The notes below the pieces were generated by a model. That model did no database searches and was not told the DNA's origin. It saw nothing but the letters and a program-made list of their open reading frames with translations. DNA of 64,000 nt, from assembly GCA_020881915.1 (NCBI GenBank), contig JAJFPB010000003.1:1426001-1490000 (forward strand), given 5' to 3'. The stretch comes from Paramyrothecium sp. XJ0827 (lineage: Eukaryota; Ascomycota; Sordariomycetes; Hypocreales; Stachybotryaceae). A program made the translations under genes and the position numbers. Positions 32,117 through 44,800 of the stretch are shown here, piece after piece; position 1 is the stretch's first letter, and each line of letters opens with the position of its first letter.

Positions 32117-35100
32117 ATGCCGTCGAATTTACCATCGAGCTTTGCCTCGGCCGCCGCCGGGCAGAATGCCGGCCGCGATGCGAGAGGGGCCCGCTCGGAT
32201 GGGAGGGGAACTGTTGGAGGAGACTGGTAGGTTTACTTTGCCCTGTTGTTTCGTTCATTTTCATGTTGTCTCCCCCTGGCTTGAAGCCGTTTCGAACTTG
32301 CGTCTTCTGGAGGATTTGTCTGGCTTGAATAATGCTTTATGCTGGGGTCTCGAGGGCTCCACTACTCTGAGCTCAGCAGTTTCGATGACCGCTTCTTTGA
32401 TCTCATTTGACAAGATGTTAACCCTCCTCTCAACAGGTCACGACGGGAAGGACGTTCAGCTAACGGCACGCTGACCTTCCGACGATCTTCTACGACCCCT
32501 CTGGGCCAGCCTTCACAGCCACCTCCGCCCAGCGACCAAGCCTATCTTCCTACGCCCGTCGAGCCACCGACTCCACAACTTTCCAGTTACGAGGCGGGTC
32601 CCGCACGGTACACAAAGGAGGACTTGCTGGACATGTTCCGATCCCAAAAATCTCAAGATGACCCAACAAGGCTGTTTCTCCCTGGCTGGAACCCGACCCA
32701 CGTCAACGGTAGTCAGACAAGAGGATGGGGCAAAAGCAGCGATAATCATGTTCCTCAGGAACCTGGGGCTTGCTGGGACCAGCATGGCGAAACTCTACCG
32801 ATGGGACTGCAAGGCCTTTCGGCTGAAGAGAGGGAGGTGCGTGCCGACCTGTGTATTCGCCTATTTATTGCGGCTTGAACTGACCTTGAAACCAGGCGTT
32901 TTCAACCGAAATCAATTCTCCACTAAAACCACCCACACAGAACAAGGAAGGGGCCCAAGGAAATGTGAACGGAAGGAAGGCTTCTATTTCCCAAGGCACC
33001 TCTAACGCCTACGCCGTCAGCTCCCCCTCATCTGCCACCCGACCGAGCACTCGCCGTCGAGAAACTATCGAGTCGAACCCGTTTAGTAGCGCCCTAAACT
33101 CACCGACTACGGCTGGCCGATTTTCTCGCGATGATCCGTCCTATTGGTTTCCCCGCAAGGCTGGCGAGTCGAAGGAGGGAGAACCCGAGGAACAGGAGAC
33201 TGATCAGACACGGGATGCTTCCACCAGGCTGCCATTTGGAAACTTGATGCGGAGCCATACGACTGGCAGTCCAGGTGGCATGACATCCATATGGCCACCT
33301 GCTAACCAGACGACTCCTGGGGCCGGTGGCGGTTTCGGTAACTTCGCCATGCCATCTCCCTCAGCAATCGGTGACAAGCGTGTCGGCGGGGCTAGTGGTG
33401 GCAGTAGACTAGCACACCTGATCCCTAAGGACAGCTCTGAAGCCGTGGGCGGGGCAAAGCCTTCTGACTCTCAGAATCCACTGGCCCAGCAATCCTGGCG
33501 ATCCCGCCCCCGTACCGATACCGATCCCTTCGGCGACGATGGCTTGTCAGGAAGCGCAGTGCTAGGGGGCTCACAGGACACGTCGTCCGCCGGACCTTCG
33601 CAGAGCACCCGAGTTGCTCCTTTGGGCACACCTGTAAAAGGCACAACGGGTGACTTTGGCATGGCGGGCCTAAATCTTGGTGGCCAAGATGATGGCTCTG
33701 TCAGCCCATCCGAGACCAATCCGTACCGCAGTCCACCCGCTGAGCGTCACGACCACGATGGAGACTCGCCTGGCGCCGAGAAGCTTCACGGAGGAGCTCC
33801 AGGTGATCATCCCACTGGCTTCGCGCCGCTCCCACGAGGATTTGGCGGACCCCCATTCGAGGGCAGTGACCGCAGTCAAACCTCCAGTGTTGGGGCCAAG
33901 GGCTATCCTCTAGGTGCAATCTCTGGATGGCCTGCCCCGAACATTCCTCCGGTCGGTACTCCGGACCGGGAGCGTGCAAACTTTGCAAATGCCTTTGGCA
34001 GTTCTCTGTTCTCTCCGATCGGCGACCTTCAATCACCCTCTCTTGGTAATTTGAATAATGTCTTTGGGCCTACTTCTGCGGGCGGCCTTGGCACTGGCAG
34101 CATCGGCCGTGGCAGCAAGCTTGGGTCCTTGTTCCCCGCTGCCATGCAAGCCCAGATGCAGAGTCACGAACAAGACAAGAGCCTCAGTGACTCTATTCCA
34201 GACCTTCGCCAAAGCAACCCTCTGGGTGCCATCGGCCGCTCCAACTTCCCCGTTCCGGCAAGAGACACTGATAGTCCAATTCGATCCAACCGTGGCGTGT
34301 TTGAGGAACTTTTCCCATCGAGCGATGCAAACAGAGCCCACGGTGTTTTCAACCCCGGAGAATCTGGTCAACCTGGTGGCGTACCCGGCTCCCAATCCTT
34401 TACTCCCGTCACAGGCGGACTACCTTTTGGTGGTAGCCAAGTTTCCGGCGATCCTCTCGCAGCTCAAATTCGCCAGATGGTGATGCCGGATCGCATGAGA
34501 TGGGTGTACCTTGATCCTCAGGGCCAAGTGCAAGGACCTTTCACCGGCTTGGAAATGAATGACTGGTACAAGGCGCACTTCTTCACACCCGATCTTCGGG
34601 TCAAAAAGGTGGAAGACCCTGAGTTCGAGCCACTGGGACAACTCATTCGAAGAATAGGAAATTCGCGAGAGCCGTTCTTGGTGCCTCAGATAGGCATTGC
34701 CCACGGTCCGCCCACACAGTCCGGACCTTTCACCCCTACTGGTGGCAATGGCGTTGTTCCTCCTCTGAGCGGTGTCTTCCCCAGCTTCGGTCGCACCTTG
34801 ACTGCAGAGGAGCAAAACAACCTTGAACGACGCAAGCAAGAGGAACAGTTCCTCATGGCTCAACAGCGAGAGTTTGTTATGCGGCAGCAGGCCATGACAA
34901 AGTTCCAAATCCCAGGCCCAGGCCTTCAGCACCACTCTAGTGCACACAGTCTTCAAAGCCAGCCCAGCTTCGGCAGCATGACATCGCCCATCGGTGCCCC
35001 TCCCCAGTCGCATCAGCAGCAGTCGCAGTCTCAGCAACCCATTGGCGCCATCCCCCCCTCGGCGGGTTTTTTTGATCCGGCTGCCGCGGGTCAGTCTTCT

Positions 35101-36839
35101 GGTCGCGGCAGCATGGGAAACGGAGAGCTTTTCAGGGAGGAAGATCTGGTCAACCTCACAAACGCTGAACGTCAGATGCTCGTAACTCTACAGACTGCAA
35201 CTGGCTCCAACGACGGCAACGCACCCCAGGCTATCGGTGTCTCTGGAGCCGAAGGCGCTCTCCGATCCGGTCTGCCACAGACCGAGCAACTCCAGGAAGA
35301 TTCTGAAGGTTTCCGCGAGCGCCTGAGGGAGTTTGAGGACCTACGTGCTCAGCACGATGCCGAGCAGGCAGCCAAAGCCGAGGCTTCGCTTGATGGCACG
35401 ACCGCTGACGAGCAGTCCACTGCTGCCGCCGCCGCGACTGAACAGCCCGCCCAGTCTGTCGCCGCCACTGGCAAGGCCGCTAAGAGGGCCCAGAAAAAGA
35501 TGATCGACGAATCTATTCTCTCGCTGACGCAACAGGTGCAGAAGGCCCAAGCTGCTGCTGCTGCTGCTGCTTTGCCCGTTGAGCCTGACATGCCGATGCC
35601 ATTCCCGCCTCCTTCTTCGACTACGCCTCTTCCCGCGCCCACTGCTCAGCGTGTTCGTTCCAATCTGCCTGAGCAGTATAGCCGCTCTCAGACCGGCACG
35701 CCTGACACCGCCACTTCTGCTACCGCCCCTGCCCCATCTTTGGCACCGTGGGCCAAGGACCCTGCTACCGAAGCCCAGAAGGGGCCAAGCCTTAAGGAAA
35801 TTCAGGAAGCGGAGGCTCTCAAAGCCGCCAAGGCCGAAGAAGCTGCTGCTGCTCTGCGAAAGGCCGCACTGGAGCAGGAGATGGCTGTGATGCGCGAGAA
35901 GGAGAAGGCCGCTGCCGCCGCCGCCGCCGCAGCCAGCCTCCCAGCCACTAGCACGTGGGGCCATGGATCGCCGGTTTCTGCTACCGGGAGCCCCTGGACC
36001 AAGCCGGCAGCGCCTAAGGGCCCTGCGCCTGGTCTTACCAGCGCCGCTTCCGCTGCCGCCGCCAAGAAGACATTGGCCGAAATTCAACGCGAGGAAGAGC
36101 TCCGTAAGCAGAGGGCCAGGGAGGCCGCGGTACAAGCAGGCGTTCCTATTAGCTCACCTAAGAGTCACGCAACACTGGCCAACAAGGCTGGCGGAGTCCC
36201 TATTGCTCAACAATCAACTCCACCCCCTCCAGGAAGTGGATGGGCAACGGTTGGCGCTGGAGGCAAGGTTAAGGTTCCCACTGGCCCAGCGTCTTCTCTG
36301 GCTCGCTCTGTTAGCGCCACAAATGTTAAGCCCGTTGCTGCTATTGCCAAACCGATCACGAAGCCTCAGTCCATCAACGCTAATGGCAAGGCCGACAGCG
36401 GCCATGTTGCCGTTGATGAGTTCAACAAATGGGTGAACCGCGAGCTTTCTCGCGGTATCACCGGCGTGAACGACAGTGAGTTTTCGTGTGATTCAGCTAA
36501 TACACTAATGCTGACTTTTGCTTAGTTGCGAGCTTCCAGTCCGCTCTCGATGTGCTTCCTCTGGACACCGGGCTTATCGCCGATGCTGTGTATGCCAACT
36601 CCACCACAATGGATGGCCGTCATTTCGCGGAGGAATACGTTCGACGCAAGAAGCTCGCTGAGCAGGGTGTCGTGGAGAAGCAGCCGACTGACAGCAAGGT
36701 CAGCAGCCCCAGCGGTGGATGGAGCGAGGTTGCCAAGAAGAGTGGCAGTGGCAGCAGCAGCGCGCAACCCAAGGAAGAGACACCTATGCAGGCCGCCGGC
36801 TTCAAGGTCGTTCCTGGCCGGAAGAAGGGCAAGAAATAG
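32117..36839 (+). CDS. GYF-domain protein (Smy2/Syh1-like)
   Basis: Four exons: 32117-32226, 32437-32836, 32941-36475 and 36526-36839 (introns 210, 104 and 50 bp), 1452 residues. Most of the chain is disordered and rich in Ser, Gly, Pro and Gln. The GYF domain, at about 680-735, reads RMRWVYLDPQGQVQGPFTG...WYKAHFFTPDLRVKK; it binds proline-rich PPGx ligands. Coiled, alanine-rich helices follow (ALRKAALEQEMAVMREKEKA) with poly-Ala runs from GCT/GCC repeats. The last exon gives FKVVPGRKKGKK at the end. Yeast relatives Smy2 and Syh1 work in COPII transport and in mRNA or ribosome quality control, so a cytosolic adaptor for RNA decay or translation is likely. Confidence 0.85.
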
Positions 36840-37360
36840 AGTCCTTACTCTACAGTGCTGAAGGAACGACGTGCTTAGACACACATGCCCGGAGAAATTT
36901 GCTTCTACGTATGTATGATTGCGATGAATTTTTACCGTCGAAACGAGTTGAGGATAAAACCGATAAAACCGATATGAGATATGAGAGTTGGGCGGGGTCA
37001 TGGCTTGAGCGAAGCGAAGCGAACGGCAGCGAGAAAGTGTCACTGTGGTCATCTTGTGATGACATGGGCTATAGTGACGGAATCGCGCATGGATACGAAT
37101 GAAACGAAGCATGGGATGTAGTGATAGCCGTCGAATTCTGTAGGTAGCGTGGCGTGCCTGTTGCGTCTTGGATGAATTAAGTGTGCGGAAGCGTCTAAAC
37201 AAGACTACTTGTTCCTTGCGTTGCTAGTGATGCAGTGTAAAAGGAAGTTCGATGGAGGCGAGAAATTAACTTGCTTTTGTCTATCAGTCCTTTTATATAT
37301 CCGTGATATCTACGTTACCCTCCCCACACGACCCTATCGTCGTAACTCAGAATGCTTCAC

Positions 37361-40300
37361 CTATGCCCTCAATCCTTCCAAAATACCCTGCAAGGTCTGC
37401 CAACCCTCGCTTCCCTCCCACATCTCCCCGCCGCGCCCCATGACGCTGCGCACCGCGCTCCGCACACGGGCCTTCCATCGAGCGCCGATGGTCTCGACGT
37501 CCGGACCCCACGTCTCCAGCGCTGAGGCCAGCTCGTCGGTGCGGCGCACGACTTCCTCCCAGGCGTCCTTGTCAGTGGTCCAGTCGGCGCGCCCGGGGCC
37601 CGCATCGCCGGCCGCGGCGGGGGCGGCGGCGCCGGGGAGCAAACCGGAGGTGGAGGAGCCAAAGGCGGCGCGCCAGGCGCGCTCGGAGGCTTCGACGGCG
37701 CCGGCGTAGTCGCGGCGCCACGCGCGGATGCGCGACACGAGCGCCCAGAGGGCCGAGCGGTGCGTGATGAGCGGCACGATGTCCTCCTCGACGAGCCTGA
37801 CGACGAGGCGCTCGATCGAGCCCCGGGGCGGCTCGTAGACGCCCGCGGCCTGGTCCTTCTCCTGCGCGAGCACGGCGTCCTGCACCAGCGCGCCGAAGAG
37901 GTCCACGTCAATGGCGTCCTCGGACTTGCGGATGCGGATGACGTGGCGGAGGGCCTGGAGCATGTCCGGGACGGCAGGCGGCGACATGCGCGCGGCGAGG
38001 GTGACGACGTTGTCCCAGATGCGCCAGTTGTCGTGGGAGATGGACGCACCCTTCTTGTAGGCGGCCAGGGAGCGGGTGAGGAGGGACGAGGGGTCGTGGG
38101 ACGACTTGGGTGCCGTCGAGGCCTCGTCGAGGTCCTCGCCCGCGTCAATCTTCTCTTCCTCGGCGGTGTCCTTGTATTCGGATTGTTTGTTCTCGGCGGC
38201 TACTTGACAGTACAGGCTCCAGAGCGCACTGCCAAGGTTGCTCCACGTCCGCGCGTCCTCGCCGCCGGCGCTGTCGGTTGCGCTGCCGATGCAGCGGCTG
38301 TACGCCTCGGCGGCGCCCTCGAACTTGCCTAGCCGCAGGCAGATGTCCCCCAGGCGGCTCCACAGGTCCGGGCTGAGGCGGTTGGCGGCGGTGGCCTTCC
38401 TGTACGCGGCGAGCGCCCTGTCCCAGTCCTTCTGCTGCAGGTAGTGCTCGCCGAGGGACTTTTGCGCGCGCGCGTACCGGCCGTTGGAGATTTCCCAGGC
38501 GCGCTCGTAGTGGGCGGGCTCGTTCTCGAGCTCGCCGAGGATGCACCATAGCCTGGGTGCGTTGGGCGGGGGCGGGCTGCGCTCGGGACCGGAGAAGGCG
38601 GCTGCCCGGAGCCGCGTCACGTCGCCGCCGATATCCTCCGAGTCCGGATCCGAGTTTGGCGCCGCAGGATCCCCGGTGCGGTGGAAGAGACGCCATCGGA
38701 TGATTCCGCGGGCCTTCTCGTCCCCACCGCTGCCGCGACCTTGCTCGTCCTCGGCGGCGGCGCTACCGGCCAGGCACAGGGCGACCTCGGCCCACAGGCG
38801 CAGACGCTTGAAGATCTCCAGCGCAGACACCAGAGAGCCAACACCGGTCCAGGCGTATGCGAGCTCGGACTCGAGATGCCAGCGGGGCGGCGTGGAGAGG
38901 GCATGGATGTATCGGAGGCGGACGTGAGCCGGCGCCGACTCGGATGGCTTGGGTGCAGGCAGGAAGGAGGTGGGCTTGTCGCTGATATTGACCGATGCCA
39001 GCTTGCGGTCGGCTTCCGTAACTTGAATGGACGGGACTTCGGGTTTGTCGCCCTCGTCCTGAGCCTTGTCCTCTTCGCCGGCTGCCTCGGCGATAGTAGT
39101 GTCGGCGATGACTTGGTCGGCCACGGCTTGGAGCTGCAGCACGCCGCGCTCGACCGTCCTGCTCCTGTGGACCTCGATCCTCGACCGCACGAGAAGTGCT
39201 TGTGTGTAGATCTGCCAGTTCGTAGACTTGTCGGCCAACACTCGCACCGCAAACGGCAAAATCTCTTCGGACGTGAGCGTGTCAACGGGTGAGAAGGCAT
39301 CTTTCAAAGTTGCCTCGGTGAGCAGGATCATCTGGTCAAGCGGGCTGAGCTGTGGCTGGTCGTCGGGCGACAGCTCGGCCAAAGCTGCTGGCAGAACATC
39401 AGGCTTCGCTTCGTCACTGCTCCCGTTCTGTTCTTTGGTATACTGAATGTCTTCAAGTAGGGTATCGTCATTTAGTTTGAGTGCATCAGGCTTCGCTGAA
39501 TCTTCGGCCTTCTCTCCAGACTCAGCGGATTTCGATTCTGAGCCAGCAGTCTCATCTGCACTGCGAGCTAGAACGACGAGCTGGCTGGTGCTCTTCTCCT
39601 GCCACTTTGTCCTCTTACCAAGTGCACCGGACAGTGCGTACAGAACTCCTGTGGCTTGACTGGCCTCGGTGACGGCCTCCTTGGCCTTGTCGTTCCGGCC
39701 GAGCAGAATGTAGTTATTCGCTGCTTCGATCAGGAACAAGGCCCTCTCATCCTTGGTCCAGGACTCTTCGCTCGCCCATACCTCACCCCCCAATATTCGC
39801 TGGCGCAGGGCGTCGATGCCGTCCAGGATGTGAGATGCTAGTGTGGGCACGTCGCTCCATTGCGAGCTCTTTGTGAAGTTGGAGCCAGGGCCAAGGGACG
39901 GTTGTGTCAACAACTTGTAATGCCAGGTGTTGATGCGTAGGCGAGTCCATGCGAGGCTGCACTTGCTAGTAGAGCCGTCCTCGGACGGCACTTCGACGAC
40001 ATCCTGGGTGATATCTGCTAGTGCCACGAGGAAGATGTATCTCGCGAGAGAAAAGAGTTCTAGATGCGGGACATGACTATACGGAGACACACCATCGACA
40101 TCGAGACTCCTGAGGCAAGCCTTCCGAAGCTGTTCCAATGAGCCTTGCTGATCAGCTGACCAAGCATTGACGAAGCATCGCTCAATAAAGGCCGCCGAGT
40201 CTGCAGGCAGCACGGGACCCGTGACGTTAGATTGAAGAAAGGCATCGAGGGCAGCGAGGCCGACAGAAGCGGCCTGGGCCGTTGAGCAGCCCGGGGCGTC

Positions 40301-40402
40301 TGAACCGGCGGGAGACGAAGCATCAGCGGCAAGGCGGGTCACAAAGGACCGGATCAGGCCTTCCGTGGCATCGGCCTTGGCCAGGGCTGAGATGGGATCC
40401 AT
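37361..40402 (-). CDS. EMW1: EMW1/TTC27 tetratricopeptide repeat protein
   Basis: Single exon, 1013 residues, convergent with the GYF gene. The N-terminal half is helical and includes LELFSLARYIFLVALADI and WTRLRINTWHYKLLTQPS, typical of the TTC27/Emw1 family. The C-terminal half has consecutive TPRs: YARAQKSLGEHYLQQKDWDRA, RLSPDLWSRLGDICLRLGKF, DARTWSNLGSALWSLY and HDNWRIWDNVVTLAARM. Yeast Emw1 is essential and needed for cell-wall integrity; the human homologue has been linked to chaperone-assisted complex assembly. Acidic insertions (for example around residues 300 and 480) look disordered. The antisense strand shows long open frames because of GC bias; they are not genes. Confidence 0.88.
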   Translation of the reverse strand: MDPISALAKADATEGLIRSFVTRLAADASSPAGSDAPGCSTAQAASVGLAALDAFLQSNVTGPVLPADSAAFIERCFVNAWSADQQGSLEQLRKACLRSLDVDGVSPYSHVPHLELFSLARYIFLVALADITQDVVEVPSEDGSTSKCSLAWTRLRINTWHYKLLTQPSLGPGSNFTKSSQWSDVPTLASHILDGIDALRQRILGGEVWASEESWTKDERALFLIEAANNYILLGRNDKAKEAVTEASQATGVLYALSGALGKRTKWQEKSTSQLVVLARSADETAGSESKSAESGEKAEDSAKPDALKLNDDTLLEDIQYTKEQNGSSDEAKPDVLPAALAELSPDDQPQLSPLDQMILLTEATLKDAFSPVDTLTSEEILPFAVRVLADKSTNWQIYTQALLVRSRIEVHRSRTVERGVLQLQAVADQVIADTTIAEAAGEEDKAQDEGDKPEVPSIQVTEADRKLASVNISDKPTSFLPAPKPSESAPAHVRLRYIHALSTPPRWHLESELAYAWTGVGSLVSALEIFKRLRLWAEVALCLAGSAAAEDEQGRGSGGDEKARGIIRWRLFHRTGDPAAPNSDPDSEDIGGDVTRLRAAAFSGPERSPPPPNAPRLWCILGELENEPAHYERAWEISNGRYARAQKSLGEHYLQQKDWDRALAAYRKATAANRLSPDLWSRLGDICLRLGKFEGAAEAYSRCIGSATDSAGGEDARTWSNLGSALWSLYCQVAAENKQSEYKDTAEEEKIDAGEDLDEASTAPKSSHDPSSLLTRSLAAYKKGASISHDNWRIWDNVVTLAARMSPPAVPDMLQALRHVIRIRKSEDAIDVDLFGALVQDAVLAQEKDQAAGVYEPPRGSIERLVVRLVEEDIVPLITHRSALWALVSRIRAWRRDYAGAVEASERAWRAAFGSSTSGLLPGAAAPAAAGDAGPGRADWTTDKDAWEEVVRRTDELASALETWGPDVETIGARWKARVRSAVRSVMGRGGEMWEGSEGWQTLQGILEGLRA

Positions 40403-43400
40403 GACTGCCTGGAGCGCTCTGGGGTGTGGGAGTTGGAAGTAAGGGGTCCAAACAAGCGCGGTTGTTGGATAAGGTGGTGGCGGGATGCAGATTCCTACCG
40501 ATTAAGAGGCAGCGCTTCTAGTGCAAAGGCCTGGAAGTATTCACGTAGTTCCTGTGAGCCTTTCACGCCCCTGCTGATCCGATAGGACGAGGTTCCAGAT
40601 ATCAGATATCCAAGCGGGGAGCGGCGCAGGGCGAGTCAGACGCAAGGTCTTTTCACAGGACGCGGCTGCAACCAGTTGCTGCCTTACGGTTCAGTCGGAC
40701 TTTGTGAGAAACAAGTTGTGCTTTCCGTGACTTTGTTCAGACTTGGGCATGACGGCGCATCCTTAGGGCTGGGGGCCGCGTGAAACGTGGATAGTTGTGG
40801 ACTTTGTGGTTGTGGTTTGCTGCGTCTGCTTGCGATGCCGACTTGTGATGGATGGTGGGGGCGGGGCAAAAAAAAAAGTTGCGATGCCACTGATAGCGAT
40901 AAGGACCCTTTGGGCATGCTGGCGCGACTGCAAGGCATTCAATACCTAAGGTAGTTCGCCATGTACGCGTAGGACAGGAAATATCCGACTTCCACTCATT
41001 ACTGTAGCAAGTCCGTTGACGTTGTGGTTATTGGTTGCTACATAGAGACTGTAGTTGTCTCGCATGTTTTTGTCGCTTCGGGTCTGAATATCGAGGAGGT
41101 GTTGCACAGTTTCTAGACACACGCTTGATGCTGTCAAAAGAAGAGTCTACTTACAAATACATACCTTGCCGTTTTTGGTCAAAATTCTTTCACAAGGTCA
41201 GCCTGGAGCAAACCTCAGCACAACTCTCGGCAACATCATCATTCACGAGCACGTGATGGCACACAGTTTGACACGACAGGAACTGGTGGAGCAGTTTTCC
41301 CGAAAAAGTCATAGCGAGGGGCGTTACTCCATCTTGCCTCTCCAAGACAGGACCGGAGGACTGCTCAGTGACCAGAGCCAACGTTTGGTCTTGACGGCCC
41401 GAAAAATTTTCCTCTTCCGCCCCGGGCATAACATAATCTCAGCTCTTTTATGAAAATGCGCACATCTCACTTTCGTGAACAAACAGTAGGTATGTGGAGT
41501 CACCGGGTCCAGGTAGGTACCCAAACTGCTCTCCACTTCTACCTCAATGGGTGAGCCGAAGCTTGGCCTGTGAGAAAAGGCTGGTTCTCGAAATGAAGTG
41601 ACAAGGTGTGTTACTGTCTAGCCTAGGGTGCCTGAAGTGCTGCGAATTGCGTGCCCCTACTCTCGGATCCTTGAGGGCCAATATTTGGCAGTTATGCAGA
41701 AGGCTTGGCGAGTACCCCTACTCAAAGGGTCCTCTGGCGAATTGAAATGCTTGCATATCGTCATTGAAAATAATGTTTCTGTGGCACTTGGCGGCGGCGT
41801 CCTTTGACTGGTTCAGAATCGCACGCCTACGAAGTTCTAAGTAGGCATAAGGCTCAACTCATGGCAAGGCTGTACGCCATGGCCTAGTGTTTATGCAAGG
41901 CTGTCTAGACCGTGCCGACGCCTAGACCGTGAGAACGGGAACATTGAACCCTGAATCGGCAGGTCCCTTGTCAATCACAAGGAGATCTGGAACTGCCATT
42001 TCAACCAACCCGGCAGCGGTTCTGATCAACCTCGGGTATCTGCGGCGGTCCTGCGGCGGGCACGCGACAGTAGCTGCCGAAATGGAAAGCAAATGGGACG
42101 AGACGGGAAAAAGGAAGAATAGGCGCGGATACCGCAGGAATCAAGCCCGGAGCTGGCCGAACAAGGGCTAATTCGTTTCGAAAGATGACTGCGCGATATA
42201 GCTTCAAATTCGGGCCCTGTACCGTGTCGGTAGGCCCAGGATGTAAGAGCGACCGCACTGTCGAGAAGGCGTGGGTGAGGCGCAACAGTGCTCCTCGCCT
42301 CCCATTAGTGCGGTGCGCCGCGTGCAAACCATGCCCTCACTGGGCTCTGATGTAACTGCAACTCAAAGGGATGGTGTGAGGTTGCGCTAGGCTAGGCAGA
42401 AGTTTTCTGGATCCCCCGGTCCGCGTGCTTTGGGCATGCCAAGAAGCCCGCTAATTCGACTTCGATGTTTCAGGCTCCACCAACCGGGTATTTGTGCGAT
42501 TACCTGACAATGGCATACTGTAGAGGACGCTTCCGCAGGAAACAGAGTGACAAGAAGGGTGTCGTGGGGAATCGTAAGTGATGTAGGTGGTCGAATTGGG
42601 CGAAACCGTAGTTGAACATTTGCATATGGCAGTTACACGTTTGCCATAGTGAGATGATGCTTGTCTGATTTAGGTCAAGGTGACTGCTCTCAGCTGTCTG
42701 GCAGACCGTATAATGATGGGAGATGAGAAGCTGGGATGTAAATGGCGCTGTAGCTAGGATGGCCATAGACGCTAATGGTCGCAAACCATGTCGTGCAGCA
42801 TCGAATTGTGCGAGTCCGTCACGCGTTCGTCATCTGCCTCTGGCCGTTGTTGGCATGGTTCCCGTCTAAGCCCAGTCTTCAGCCTACCGTCGGAAAACTG
42901 CAAGATCGACAAAAATTGTTTCAATTTTCCGATGCGCTGAACCCTTCCTTGTCATGCAGGCGAGAGACAAGCATCTTCTTGTTGATCAATTGTCCCGTAG
43001 AATACGCGAACTCTTCTCTCATGCAGGAGCGCGGCCGCCATGCAAAGAACACCCCCGGGCAATATTTCCTGCAGTTGGTACTGTACACCATGCCAGAGCA
43101 CGCTGTGACGTCGGTGTACGAGGTGTCTCTAGCTGGCTTGGCGTGTTAGGGGCAGCATCAATCCACTGTCATGCCTCCCGGGGATTGGAGGGGCTTGGGC
43201 AGAGGATCCTTGACCCGTGGGGGATCAGGCGAGGACAGTGGATGCCCGTCAGCAGCAGAGTACGAGTGCTCCCTTTGCTACGTGTGCCAAGGAGCCGACT
43301 GCACTGTATCTGGCCATTGGCGTTGCGGGCAGGCTATCCGCAGCATGGCTTTTGTCCGGCCTCCGCTCGCCTTCACCAAGCGGGATCACACCGAAGAGCC

Positions 43401-44800
43401 GGAGGGGTTTGAAGAGGGCGGAACGGTACAGTGCGGGAGGGGCTCAATTTGCGTGAGGATGGCAGAGCATGGATAATGACGTATATGTTGCATGTTCAAG
43501 GGCGAAATACCCACCTGAGCCCACTAAGGCGTGCCCAACAACTTCCGCCAGCGCCAGCGTAGCAGAGATACATCGGCGGTGGAATGCTCAGTCACTGTTT
43601 CAAAGTGTGGTGAGTTGCATTGTCATGGAAAATAAAAATTGAGTAAAACTCTGCGCGGAGCCGTAGCCAAATTCTTTAGCCCGACGTCTCATACGAATAC
43701 CTACTCTTGAACTTCACCTCTGTATAAAAATAAAGCAAGACAAAACAGGCCATGCTTTATCTGAAGCATACCTGGCCTCGAGATGTCAGATATGAGGATT
43801 CTCGTGGCACATGTCCGTTTGATACGGCCCGCCCACCGTTCGGATACGACCGAGACAGTCTCGGGTGCGCTGCTTCGGGGCACGACAAGCAGTATGAGAG
43901 ATTAGACTACGATGCTGCAGCTGTAAAAAAAAAAAAGACCAAAATTAAAAATGGTGAAATTATGATCGTACTTGCTCTCACATGTTTGCCTCCCTAGCCT
44001 CGTGCTAGTCCGACAAACATGTTCAGGCGACTCCACACGGGGAGACCTTGTATCCAACACCCTGCAGACGACCGTCATCCAACAAGTCGGGTAGCGGCAA
44101 ATGTCATGGCACCCAGAGGTCAGCACCACAGCCATCGCCGGGTTTGTGGTGTTGCTGTCCAGAAACCAACCCCGTCGACAGGTTGAGGTGAGGTTGCGCG
44201 CGAGGCGTCCGCCAAGCGTCGAAATTTTTCAGCCTCCCCTCCTTGGGCGCAAGGAACAAAAATAGGAATTCAGGTACCCCCCCAAGACGGCAATCCTTCG
44301 AGCTTCGAAGGAAAAAACCCATTTGGCGTAAGCCTCCTCAGGTACCGTCCGTAATTTATCGTGCAGCGACAAGCGGTGGCCTGACGGCTAGCCTGGAAGT
44401 GACTCGGCCCAATCAGAGGGTGCGCGCAAAACCGTCTCGGACGGAACTTTTCTTGGCGCAGAGACGAAAAATCGGTTCTGGCTAGGGGGTACTTTCGGGG
44501 TTCCTAGCCGAGACCACCAGTGCTCGGCGCCATTGCAGCGTGCTCGGTGCGGTGTTTTGCAGTATTTAACACGAATTATAGGGCGACCTGGGTACCCGCT
44601 AACAGCGAGCTAGGGATATTTGGTCAGGGTTCCGCTAGAGCACACGTCGCCACGCTGCAGCGAGTCGCCGGCCAGCTCGTACCTGTTCAGTGGAGACGCA
44701 GGGACGCCCATGGGATAGGGTAAGGTTTCTCGGAGGTATCTCAGGACAAGGGACGCAGACGCTCCTGGGCACCGGTAACCAAACGTAGGGGCCCGTTTTC
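40403..44800. other. Long gene-free stretch (4.4 kb)
   Basis: No ORF here has a domain, convincing splice sites or the G/C third-position bias of the neighbours. Small features only: A/T homopolymer runs, a 10-bp direct repeat (CTAGACCGTG at 41905 and 41922) and a hairpin at 44474-44515. No tRNA was recognised by its T-loop. Confidence 0.5.
44474..44515. repeat. Hairpin with GGCTAGG/CCTAGCC stem
   Basis: A perfect 7-bp inverted repeat (44480-44486 and 44503-44509) around a 16-bp loop, extendable with mismatches to 13-bp arms. It lies about 1.2 kb upstream of the amino-acid permease. Role unknown; it may be chance. Confidence 0.35.

Noticed and set aside
42775..43476. Overlapping plus-strand ORFs of 100-150 codons in the gene-free stretch
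   Set aside because: No domain, no codon bias, three frames overlap, and no splice sites join them into a plausible protein.
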